Of a stretch of DNA of 41,647 bases, positions 30,261-37,929 are shown piece by piece. The stretch comes from Gudongella sp. (GTDB lineage: Bacteria > Bacillota > Clostridia > Tissierellales > Tissierellaceae): contig JANKMX010000008.1 of NCBI GenBank assembly GCA_024649995.1, positions 13,958 to 55,604 of the forward strand, in the 5' to 3' direction. The position numbers and the translations under genes were made by a program. The notes under the pieces were generated by a model. The model did not search any database. It was given only the letters and a program-made list of their open reading frames with translations, and was not told the DNA's origin. Numbering within the stretch: the stretch's first letter is position 1; each line of letters starts with the position of its first letter.

Positions 30261-30896
30261 CTATACCCTCTGTTTATTGGCAGCTTCCAGCAGCTCAATT
30301 ACCTCTTCATCCTGGATCTGTGGGAAGCTATCATAGTAGGCTCCAACTGCTCCCAGGAAGAAGTACTCCCTGGCTATGCACTGGAGGTCGTCTACCATCC
30401 TGTCAAGATCCCTGGCTGTGTCCGATGGGATGACCGGAACCGCAACAACCAGTCTCCTGGGCTTCTTGCTCCTTATCTCCTTCACCGCAGCCTTTATGGT
30501 GTAGCCTGTTGCAACTCCGTCATCCACAATAATGGCTATCTTATCCTTTGGTGAGATGTATGGTGCCGGATACTCCTCCCGTCTTCTCCTAAGCTCCTCC
30601 TTGATCCTTTCAGCCTCGGTCTCAAGCCACTTTGGATCGATGTCCCTTATGGCCTTGGGGTTGCACCAGGGCTCCCCTTCCTCAGCACATGCACCAATTG
30701 CATATTCCGGATTGCTGGGATGTCCTATCTTCTTGGTAAGCACAATATCAAGTGGCAAGGATAACTCCTTGGCAATCTGGGCACCAAGAACCACCCCTCC
30801 CCTTGGCAATGCATAGACAACCGCATCATCCACTGCATATCTCTTCAGCAGCTTGGCCAGTCTCCTGCCAGCCTCTACCCTGTCCTTGAACATCAT
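30261..30896 (-). CDS. Phosphoribosyltransferase-family protein
   Basis: 211 residues from the ATG at 30896 (GGAG nine bases upstream; the frame continues to 30911). VVYALPRGGVVLGAQIAKEL and LDIVLTKKIGHPSNPEYAIG are the conserved N-terminal blocks and IAIIVDDGVATGYTIKAAV the PRPP-binding loop. This is the COG1926-type predicted phosphoribosyltransferase, often found alone or fused to hydrolases; the base substrate is unknown. Single gene between terminators. Confidence 0.87.
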   Translation of the reverse strand: MMFKDRVEAGRRLAKLLKRYAVDDAVVYALPRGGVVLGAQIAKELSLPLDIVLTKKIGHPSNPEYAIGACAEEGEPWCNPKAIRDIDPKWLETEAERIKEELRRRREEYPAPYISPKDKIAIIVDDGVATGYTIKAAVKEIRSKKPRRLVVAVPVIPSDTARDLDRMVDDLQCIAREYFFLGAVGAYYDSFPQIQDEEVIELLEAANKQRV

Positions 30897-31002
30897 AACA
30901 ACCAACTCCATTTAAAACACAAGACCAACTGAACTTCTATCGCTATCTTATAGATACCCTTGATATATTAAATCAAAGTGAAATCTACCGTAAAATAATT
31001 TA

Positions 31003-31037
31003 AATCTACCCAGTGGGACTGTCCCCCTGGGTAGATT
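31003..31037. repeat. AATCTACCC palindrome, copy 1
   Basis: AATCTACCCAG...CTGGGTAGATT with inner GGGAC/GTCCC; 35-bp near-perfect inverted repeat lying between two minus-strand genes. Other copies at 35146-35180 and 39909-39941. Confidence 0.85.
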
Positions 31038-31058
31038 AAATCACATCAAAAAGAAAGA

Positions 31059-31081
31059 AGCTACAGCCTTTAGCCATAGCT
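31059..31081 (-). terminator. Terminator of the dehydrogenase gene
   Basis: AGCTA..GC/GC..TAGCT stem followed on the minus strand by TCTTTCTTTTT. Confidence 0.75.
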
Positions 31082-31097
31082 CCCTTTTATCCTTGTA

Positions 31098-31865
31098 CTA
31101 GATTGCGGTCCAGCCTCCGTCTACTGCCAGATACTGACCTGTGGTGTAGCTTGATGCATCAGATGCAAAGTATACAACCGCTCCGTCAAGCTCGCCTTCC
31201 TTACCGATTCTTCCCATTGGACAGTAGGTTTGTGCAACGGCCTTGAAGGACTCGTCGTTTACAACCTCCTGGGTCATTTCACTTTCAAAGTATGCAGGTC
31301 CGATTGTGTTGACCGTGATATTGTACTTGGCCCACTCTGTAGCAAGGGCCTTTGTCAGCATCTTCACGCCACCCTTGGTTGCACCATAGGCTGATATTGC
31401 TGATCCCTGCATTGCAACCGTACTGTGGATGGATCCGATGTTGATGATCTTGCCGTACTTCTGCTCGACCATTAGCTTACCAACCTCTCTGGCCATAAAG
31501 TATACGGCATTAAGGTTGATGTCAACTGTTCTTAGCCAATCCTCATCTGACTGCTCCTCAGCCGGCATCATAAAGCCGATTCCAGCATTGTTTACCAATA
31601 TGTCAATCTTGCCGAAGTGATCCTTAACTTCCTTTACCGCATCCTTGATCTGCTGGACCTCGGTTACGTCACACTGTACTGCCAGTGCCTTAACTCCAAG
31701 CTCCTCTATGTCTGCCTTTACCTTCTCAAGCTTTTCAACCCTTCTTGCAAGCAATGCAACATTCGCACCCTGTCTTGCAAGTGCTGTCGCAAATTGAACG
31801 CCAAGTCCTGATGATGCTCCTGTAACCAGTGCTACCTTTCCTTCCAAACTAAACAATCTACTCAT
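31098..31865 (-). CDS. Short-chain dehydrogenase/reductase
   Basis: 255 residues from the ATG at 31865, with AGGAGAGG upstream (the GTG at 31871 overlaps it). Classical SDR: TGASSGLG cofactor loop, NNAG, catalytic Ser in IGSIHS and YxxxK as YGATKGG, and the TVNTIGPAYFES loop. The Arg-rich turn (ARRVEKL) after the second strand suggests NADP(H) preference. Length and end (TTGQYLAVDGGWTAI) resemble FabG/gluconate 5-dehydrogenase-like enzymes; the substrate is not predictable. Monocistronic. Confidence 0.92.
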   Translation of the reverse strand: MSRLFSLEGKVALVTGASSGLGVQFATALARQGANVALLARRVEKLEKVKADIEELGVKALAVQCDVTEVQQIKDAVKEVKDHFGKIDILVNNAGIGFMMPAEEQSDEDWLRTVDINLNAVYFMAREVGKLMVEQKYGKIINIGSIHSTVAMQGSAISAYGATKGGVKMLTKALATEWAKYNITVNTIGPAYFESEMTQEVVNDESFKAVAQTYCPMGRIGKEGELDGAVVYFASDASSYTTGQYLAVDGGWTAI

Positions 31866-32152
31866 TAACACCTCTCCTTTGACTTGTAAATTTGCTTACG
31901 TGGTATGTATACCCTTCTATTGCTTGATTATTCGTTTTTGTAAAAAATGGAAGGACAGGACCCGGGGATGTTTTAATCGTCTTTTTTGATTGCATTCCCC
32001 ATAAGCTATTGGGAGTGATTTGGAGCTAGGGGGACCAGAAGCAGGATTTTGACCAATAATTATCGATATATGCTCAATTCTTGCCCTTAAGCCATTTAGG
32101 ATTAGATTTGCCTTGTGATACAATGGAGGAGTTGAAAAGAAAGAGGGATAAT

Positions 32153-33715
32153 ATGAAAGCTAGAAATGATTATAATCGTGCATTGAGAACACATGAAAGG
32201 AAGTTCGCCATAATATGGAAGAGCCTTGTGGTGGGACTTTCTGTTGGCATAATAACTGTTCTGTACAGGCTAACCCTTACCCAGGCCGAGCATTGGAGCA
32301 AGAGCATCTATGGCTATTTCTCGGCAAATATGAATCTTGTCCTGCCCATGTTTGGAGGCCTAGCTGTGGTGGGCTGGCTTATTGGAATGCTGGTAACCAG
32401 GTATCCCCTGATCAGTGGTAGTGGTATTCCCCAGGTGGAGGGTCAGATTCTTGGATACTTCAAGAATCCATGGCTGTCCACCTTGCTTGCCAAGTTCTTT
32501 GGTGGGGCTGTTACCCTGCTTGCGGGACTGTCTGTTGGACGTGAGGGCCCCTGCATCCAGCTGGGGGCATCAACTGCCCAGGGCATAAGCAACACCCTGT
32601 CAAAGACCAGGACGGAAAGGAAGATACTTATAGCAAGTGGAGCAAGTGCCGGTCTGTCGGCTGCCTTCAATGCCCCACTGGCCGGGGTTATGTTTGCCCT
32701 GGAGGAGATCTACAGGTACTTCTCTCCCATCATACTGCTTGCCACCATCATAAGTGCCGTGGCAGCGGACCTTGTGGCATCCTACATATTCGGGCTAAAC
32801 CCCATATTCAACTTCGTTGTAAGCGACAAGATACCCCTTGAGAACTACTGGCTTATCCTTGTCCTTGGAATCATCATTGGGGTTTCCGGTGCCTTCTACA
32901 ACTACATACTGGTAAGCTCCATCAAGCTGTACAGAAAGACACTGGACTACAACAAGTACATCAAGTTCGTCATTCCCTTCCTTGTGGCAGGAGTCCTTGG
33001 ACTTTATTTTCCCATTGTCCTTGGAGGCGGTGAGCACATAATCGAGGTCCTGAGCCTAAGCAACGGTCTGAGATGGCTTGTTCTGGTGCTGGGTGTGAAG
33101 TTCCTCTTTTCCATGATAAGCTTTGGATCAGGTGCTCCAGGAGGAATATTCTTTCCACTGCTGGTAATTGGATCCCTTGTGGGAGCTGTATATGGAAGCG
33201 TTACAATAAACAGCATGGGAGTCGATCCGGACCTCTTCTACAACTTCGTCGTACTTGCCATGGCCGGCTTCTTTACAGCAATAGTAAGGGCACCAATTAC
33301 TGGAATCATACTTATAATAGAGATGACAGGATCCTTCAGCAGTCTGCTGCCGCTTACCATTGTCTCAATCATCGCATATATAACCGCTGATATGCTAAGA
33401 AGCACTCCAATATATGAGTCCCTCCTTGCAATACAGGTTGGAGAGGGAGTTTCAGAAAGACATGATACAGACCAGTACAAGAAGATCACCTTTGAATCCA
33501 TTGTCCATCACGGATGCAGGTTTGAGGGCAAGACCATCAAGGATATGGCACTGCCCTACGGCAGTCTTGTGGTCGCCATAAGAAGGCACGGAGGGGACAT
33601 CACTCCAAACGGGGAAACGGTGATTCACGCTGAGGATACCCTGGTTGTCCTGACCAGCCTGAAGGACGAGGTCAGGGTCAAGGAGATACTGAAGGATTGT
33701 ACAGAGGCTGAATAG
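32153..33715 (+). CDS. ClC-type chloride channel/proton antiporter with RCK-C domain
   Basis: 520 residues from the ATG at 32153, chosen for AGAGGG upstream; earlier in-frame ATGs at 32123 and 32081 lack a site. ClC selectivity motifs GSGIPQ, GREGPCIQLG (gating Glu) and GAPGGIFFP are intact, and the proton glutamate is present in FALEE, so a 2Cl-/H+ exchanger is likely rather than a channel or fluoride type. The last 75 residues (FEGKTIKDMALPYGSLVVAI to LVVLTSLKDEV) form a TrkA-C/RCK-C ligand-binding domain. Possibly acid or ionic stress; it precedes an NhaC antiporter on the same strand. Confidence 0.93.
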   Translation: MKARNDYNRALRTHERKFAIIWKSLVVGLSVGIITVLYRLTLTQAEHWSKSIYGYFSANMNLVLPMFGGLAVVGWLIGMLVTRYPLISGSGIPQVEGQILGYFKNPWLSTLLAKFFGGAVTLLAGLSVGREGPCIQLGASTAQGISNTLSKTRTERKILIASGASAGLSAAFNAPLAGVMFALEEIYRYFSPIILLATIISAVAADLVASYIFGLNPIFNFVVSDKIPLENYWLILVLGIIIGVSGAFYNYILVSSIKLYRKTLDYNKYIKFVIPFLVAGVLGLYFPIVLGGGEHIIEVLSLSNGLRWLVLVLGVKFLFSMISFGSGAPGGIFFPLLVIGSLVGAVYGSVTINSMGVDPDLFYNFVVLAMAGFFTAIVRAPITGIILIIEMTGSFSSLLPLTIVSIIAYITADMLRSTPIYESLLAIQVGEGVSERHDTDQYKKITFESIVHHGCRFEGKTIKDMALPYGSLVVAIRRHGGDITPNGETVIHAEDTLVVLTSLKDEVRVKEILKDCTEAE

Positions 33716-33720
33716 ACAAC

Positions 33721-33742
33721 GGGGACGCTTAAGCGTCCCCTT
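33721..33742 (+). terminator. Terminator of the ClC gene
   Basis: Perfect GGGGACGCTT/AAGCGTCCCC palindrome then TTCGTTG; the start of the next gene is about 80 bp on. Confidence 0.75.
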
Positions 33743-33823
33743 CGTTGTGGATTTCCATTTTTTCTTGTGATAATATAGGCTTATCCTACCAGCTGGAATA
33801 TGCTGGTAAATCCGGAGGCTGCC

Positions 33824-35140
33824 ATGGCTGAATTCATAACCCTTATGGTCTTTACAACAATTCTACTATATAGCATCATCACTGGCCTATCCCTTGTCCT
33901 TGCCCTTTTTCTGGGTCTGGTTGCATTTGTCTTCTATGCAGTCCATAGAGGGTTTTCCCCTGGGAATATCCTGACCATGATCTGGAATGGGATCAAGAGC
34001 GCCAGGACGGTAATCATGGTCCTTACCCTCATTGGAATCCTCACCGCCCTTTGGAGGGCCGGCGGCACCATCCCCTACATAATCTACCATTCCGTTCAGT
34101 ACATAGATCCAAGGTATTTTGTGGTCTTTGCCTTTCTCCTTTGCTGCCTGATGTCTGTGCTTATTGGAACCTCATTCGGTTCAGCCAGCACCATGGGCGT
34201 GATCTGCATGACCATCGGGCTGTCCCTTGGGATAGACCCCTTCTACACGGGCGGAGCCATCCTCTCCGGCGTCTATTTCGGAGACAGGTGTTCAGCCATG
34301 TCATCAAGCGCATCCCTTGTGAGCGAGCTTACAGGGACCGATCTCTTCATAAACATCAGGAACATGATAAAGACATCAATTGTACCCTTTATGCTCACAA
34401 TTGCCATATATGCCCTAACAGGACACGGGGACAGTTCATCCCCGGTTTCAACTGAAGCACTTTCCATGTTCAGTGACAACTTCAACCTGGTATTTGCAGC
34501 GGTCATACCTTCGGTAATAATAATCGTGCTGCCCTTCTTCAAGCTGAACCTGAAAAAGACCATGCTTGCAAGCATAGTGGTCAGCAGTGTCATATGCCTT
34601 GTCTACCAGGATATGTCCCCCTTTGAGATCTTAAGGACTGCCCTTGCGGGCTACTCCTCCACAGATCCCGAGCTGGCTGCTCTGATGGATGGAGGTGGGA
34701 TCATATCCATGGTTAAGTCAGTGTCCATAGTTACGATCTCATCCTCATATTTTGGGATATTCAGAAACACCAGGCTCATATCCAGAATCAGGGATTGGGT
34801 CCACCTTCTGTCAAGCCATAGCAGCTCATTCTTCACAACCCTGGTGACTGGGATTGTCATGAGCATAATAAGCTGCAACCAGACCCTGGCCACCATGCTT
34901 ACCTACGAGCTTAACCAGGACCTTGTCGAGGACAGGTACAAGCTGGCCATCTATCTTGAAAACACCTCCATTGTTATCGCTCCCCTCATACCATGGAGCA
35001 TAGCCGGGGCATTTGTCCTAGATTCGGTTGATGCCCCCACAAGCAGCATATTGTATTCAGTCTACCTCTACATACTCCCCCTTTACAGTCTGATTGTGGA
35101 GACGGTTAAGGAAAAGGGCTTTAAGCTTAAAAGGGCATAG
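33824..35140 (+). CDS. NhaC-family Na+/H+ antiporter (first copy)
   Basis: 438 residues from the ATG at 33824 (CGGAGG upstream; frame extends to 33800). About eleven membrane segments; family blocks include GTSFGSASTMGVICMTIG, GVYFGDRCSAMSSSASLVSE and VIAPLIPWSIAGAF, matched by similar blocks in the second NhaC at 36306-37766. NhaC/ArsB-type carriers also include malate/lactate and amino acid exchangers, so the substrate is uncertain. It lies apart from iadA and has a standard rather than sigma-54 promoter region. Confidence 0.85.
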   Translation: MAEFITLMVFTTILLYSIITGLSLVLALFLGLVAFVFYAVHRGFSPGNILTMIWNGIKSARTVIMVLTLIGILTALWRAGGTIPYIIYHSVQYIDPRYFVVFAFLLCCLMSVLIGTSFGSASTMGVICMTIGLSLGIDPFYTGGAILSGVYFGDRCSAMSSSASLVSELTGTDLFINIRNMIKTSIVPFMLTIAIYALTGHGDSSSPVSTEALSMFSDNFNLVFAAVIPSVIIIVLPFFKLNLKKTMLASIVVSSVICLVYQDMSPFEILRTALAGYSSTDPELAALMDGGGIISMVKSVSIVTISSSYFGIFRNTRLISRIRDWVHLLSSHSSSFFTTLVTGIVMSIISCNQTLATMLTYELNQDLVEDRYKLAIYLENTSIVIAPLIPWSIAGAFVLDSVDAPTSSILYSVYLYILPLYSLIVETVKEKGFKLKRA

Positions 35141-35145
35141 GAATA

Positions 35146-35180
35146 AATCTACCCAGGGGGACAGTCCCCCTGGGTAGATT
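35146..35180. repeat. AATCTACCC palindrome, copy 2
   Basis: Near-perfect 35-bp palindrome (AATCTACCCAGGGGGAC and complement) between the ends of two converging genes (35140 and 35186); likely a bidirectional terminator. Confidence 0.85.
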
Positions 35181-35185
35181 GCTTC

Positions 35186-36328
35186 TTATTCGTATGTTCC
35201 CCTAACCACTAGCTGGCCTTCCTTCATCATTACCCGGCCTCTGGCTATGACATAGTCAAGGTTTAGGTCACCGTCAAGGATAAGCATATCCGCATCCATA
35301 TCCTTGGCAATCCTCCCCTTTGACCTGTCCAGTCCAAGTGCCCTGGCAACATTTGTTGTGAAGAATGGCAGTGCCTGCTCAAGGCTTAAGAGTTCAGCCT
35401 TCACTGTCTCCCTCAGCTCATTGTAAAGGCTTGAAACAGAGGAAACCCCTATCTTCAGAAGATTTCCTTTCTGGTCATACCTACTCCAGCTGCCGTAGCC
35501 GTCTGAGCTTATGGTGATGTTCCCTGCCGGAACTCCTGCCTTAAGGGCCTCGGCAACTACCCTTCCTGGAGTCCTTTCGTCATAGATTCCGCAGGTAAGG
35601 TCGATTGTTCCACCATCCCTTGCGTAGTCCAGAGCCTCCTTCAAGAGCTCATCATTCCTGTTTACATGGGTTGGGATAAAGGTCTTCATTGGCAGGTCCC
35701 AGTTTTCAAGGACATCCCTGATTGGCTTCAGCCTTCCCTTGCCTTCACCCATATGGGTAACCACAACACCGGCCTTGCCCGAAAGCATGCCTGCAACCCT
35801 TGCATCGGAGGCAAGTCTTGCCAGCTCCTCCTTGGTGGTGCTGGGGGCCCTGTGGTCTGAGATTGCTATCTTGACCCCAATTATCTCATTTATATATGTT
35901 ATATCCTTCTTCACTGAATCGGTTAGTGTTACCGAGGGATATCCATAGGAGCCCGTAAGCGCATAGCTGGTGATCCCCTCCTCATTTAGGGCCTTTGCCT
36001 TTGCCACAAGGTTCTCCACGTTTCTTGTCGTTGAGTCTGTACCAAGGAGTCCCAATACAGTGGTGATGCCACCCTCGATTAGCTTTGAAAGGGTAATCTC
36101 AGGAACCCTTGTCCTGAAGCTTCCTTCTCCTCCGCCCCCTGTAAGGTGAACATGACCATCTATGAGTCCAGGAATCAGGGTCTTTCCACTTCCGTCTATC
36201 ACGGTCATAAGGTCCGATATGGGCTCCAGATTATCCCCTATGTCAAACACCTTGTCATTTATTATCATTACATCCTTTGTTCCCAGTGCTTCAGGCGAGA
36301 ACAGATTAACCTTCTTGATTAACAGCAT
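35186..36328 (-). CDS. iadA: Beta-aspartyl (isoaspartyl) dipeptidase
   Basis: 380 residues from the ATG at 36328, with AAGGGGG upstream; it overlaps the nhaC end by 23 bp, so the two are coupled. Amidohydrolase: LIPGLIDGHVHLTGGGGEG (metal HxH and the GGGGEG typical of IadA), THMGEGKGRL, TFIPTHVNRNDELLKEAL (metal His), and ISSDGYGSW (metal Asp). Hydrolyses beta-aspartyl dipeptides from isomerised proteins in the cytosol. Pairing with NhaC and a sigma-54 promoter suggests that uptake and cleavage of a dipeptide or aspartate-containing peptide is induced together. Confidence 0.92.
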   Translation of the reverse strand: MLLIKKVNLFSPEALGTKDVMIINDKVFDIGDNLEPISDLMTVIDGSGKTLIPGLIDGHVHLTGGGGEGSFRTRVPEITLSKLIEGGITTVLGLLGTDSTTRNVENLVAKAKALNEEGITSYALTGSYGYPSVTLTDSVKKDITYINEIIGVKIAISDHRAPSTTKEELARLASDARVAGMLSGKAGVVVTHMGEGKGRLKPIRDVLENWDLPMKTFIPTHVNRNDELLKEALDYARDGGTIDLTCGIYDERTPGRVVAEALKAGVPAGNITISSDGYGSWSRYDQKGNLLKIGVSSVSSLYNELRETVKAELLSLEQALPFFTTNVARALGLDRSKGRIAKDMDADMLILDGDLNLDYVIARGRVMMKEGQLVVRGTYE

Positions 36329-37766
36329 TACCAAATGCCCCCTTGTCTTCCTTCTTAGCTCCGTCAAGCTTTGTTATCCCTATACCTGTAACAGCAAGGA
36401 GTATTGCAAATACTATACCCATGTAGTTAAGGACCGCCCATGGAAGATACTCTATTGTCGATACCCCTAGTGTGGCAGTCATGTAGGCTCCTGCAGCTGA
36501 CCATGGTATCAAGGGTACAAGAACAGTACCTGAATCCTCAAGTGTTCGGGACAGGTTCTTTGGATGAAGGTTTCTCATTACGTATGCATCCTTGAACAGT
36601 TCTCCCGGAATAAGGATTGAAAGGTATGAGCTTCCTGTTACAAATGCAACTGTGGCACATGATGCGATTGTTGAAAGTATGATTCCAGCTGTTGTCTTGA
36701 CCTTGCTAAGAAGTGCCTCAAGTACAACATCAAGCATACCGGATACACTTATTATGCCGGCAAAGCCCATGGCACAGAATATCAGGACTGTTGTTGTGGT
36801 TACGGATACAACCCCACCCCTGTTGATCAGGGTGTTGACTGCAGGTGCAACCTCTCCTGCAAACCCGGTCATGCTTACGTTAAAGCCCTGGATCAGGGAA
36901 ACGAATCCGTTCTTCAGGGTGTAGCCCTGGACAAATATTCCCAAGAGGACTGAGAAAAGGCTTGTTCCAAGCATTGTAGGTATTGTCGGCCACTTGAGAA
37001 GCGAACCTGCTATGATCAACAGAACCGGCAGGAAGAGAATGAGGTTCCAATTGAACATCTGGCTCAGCTGGTCCTGAAGAACCAAAACGGTTTCAGGAGT
37101 GCTTGCTCCACCTGCCGAGTTCATTCCAACTATGAAGTATACTATAAGTGAAACTATTGCTGCAGGTATTGTGGTCCAGAACATGTGCTTGATGTGTTCA
37201 TATAGCTCTGAGCCAGCTGCTATGGGTGCCAGGTTAGTGGTATCTGAAAGTGGTGATATCTTGTCACCGAAGTACGCTCCCGCAACCACAGCTCCCGCTG
37301 TTGCCGGCAGTGATACTCCAAGTCCACCTGCGATTCCCATGATTGCAACCCCTATGGTTCCCGCTGAACCCCATGAGGTCCCAGTTACTGTTGACAGTAC
37401 TGCAGAAATTATGAAAGCTGTTACAAGTAAGTACTGTGGATTTACGATCTCAACACCGTAATAGATGATCATTGGAACTGTTCCCGAGAACATCCATGAT
37501 CCGATAAGTAGTCCCACGCTCCAGAGAATAAGGGTCGCTGGAAGTGCCCGTGCGATTTTTTCGATGACCCCATCCTGCATTTCCTTCCAGGTGTAGCCAA
37601 GTCTCCAAGCTATGATCCCTGCAACAAACGCTGAAAGTATAATGATTGGTTCCGTTCTAAGCTTAAGTACTCCAACCCCTACCGTCAATGCTACAACCAT
37701 GAATAGAATAGGTATAAGACCTTGTATCAGGGTAGGCTTTCTTCTGACTTGCTCCTTCTTTTCCAT
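36306..37766 (-). CDS. nhaC: NhaC-family antiporter (second copy), co-transcribed with iadA
   Basis: 486 residues; AAGGAGAG precedes the ATG. About twelve membrane segments, with GTSWGSAGTIGVAIMGIAGG, GAYFGDKISPLSDTTNLAPI and LVPLIPWSAAGAYMTATLGV as the family's paired motifs. Related to but longer than the copy at 33824-35140. A sigma-54 -24/-12 element lies 37 bp before the start, and the activator gene ends just upstream. In a peptide fermenter, this member may exchange a substrate for Na+ or H+ to feed IadA; that role is inference. Confidence 0.9.
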   Translation of the reverse strand: MEKKEQVRRKPTLIQGLIPILFMVVALTVGVGVLKLRTEPIIILSAFVAGIIAWRLGYTWKEMQDGVIEKIARALPATLILWSVGLLIGSWMFSGTVPMIIYYGVEIVNPQYLLVTAFIISAVLSTVTGTSWGSAGTIGVAIMGIAGGLGVSLPATAGAVVAGAYFGDKISPLSDTTNLAPIAAGSELYEHIKHMFWTTIPAAIVSLIVYFIVGMNSAGGASTPETVLVLQDQLSQMFNWNLILFLPVLLIIAGSLLKWPTIPTMLGTSLFSVLLGIFVQGYTLKNGFVSLIQGFNVSMTGFAGEVAPAVNTLINRGGVVSVTTTTVLIFCAMGFAGIISVSGMLDVVLEALLSKVKTTAGIILSTIASCATVAFVTGSSYLSILIPGELFKDAYVMRNLHPKNLSRTLEDSGTVLVPLIPWSAAGAYMTATLGVSTIEYLPWAVLNYMGIVFAILLAVTGIGITKLDGAKKEDKGAFGNAVNQEG

Positions 37767-37802
37767 ACAATCACTCTCCTTTTATTTTATATAAATCTTT
37801 AT

Positions 37803-37818
37803 TGCAATATCCATGCCA
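37803..37818 (-). promoter_or_regulatory. Sigma-54 (-24/-12) promoter of nhaC-iadA
   Basis: TGGCAT-N5-TTGCA (minus strand), a close match to the sigma-54 consensus with exact spacing, 37 bp upstream of the nhaC start. Confidence 0.88.
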
Positions 37819-37878
37819 ATTTTGTCTCAAAGGAGAGCCGGCATATTTACTGACTTTTTGAAATAGTCCCTCAACATA

Positions 37879-37919
37879 AACCCGCCACTTGTTGGATGCC
37901 ATCCAACTGTTGGCGGGTT
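37879..37919 (-). promoter_or_regulatory. Long dyad: terminator of the activator gene and possible upstream activating sequence
   Basis: AACCCGCCA/TGGCGGGTT outer arms around a perfect inner palindrome GTTGGATGGCATCCAAC. Its distance from the -12 element (about 75-115 bp) is where sigma-54 activators bind. On the minus strand the arms are followed by TATGTTG, so it also sits where a terminator of the activator gene would be. Confidence 0.6.
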
Positions 37920-37929
37920 TTATCCTGCA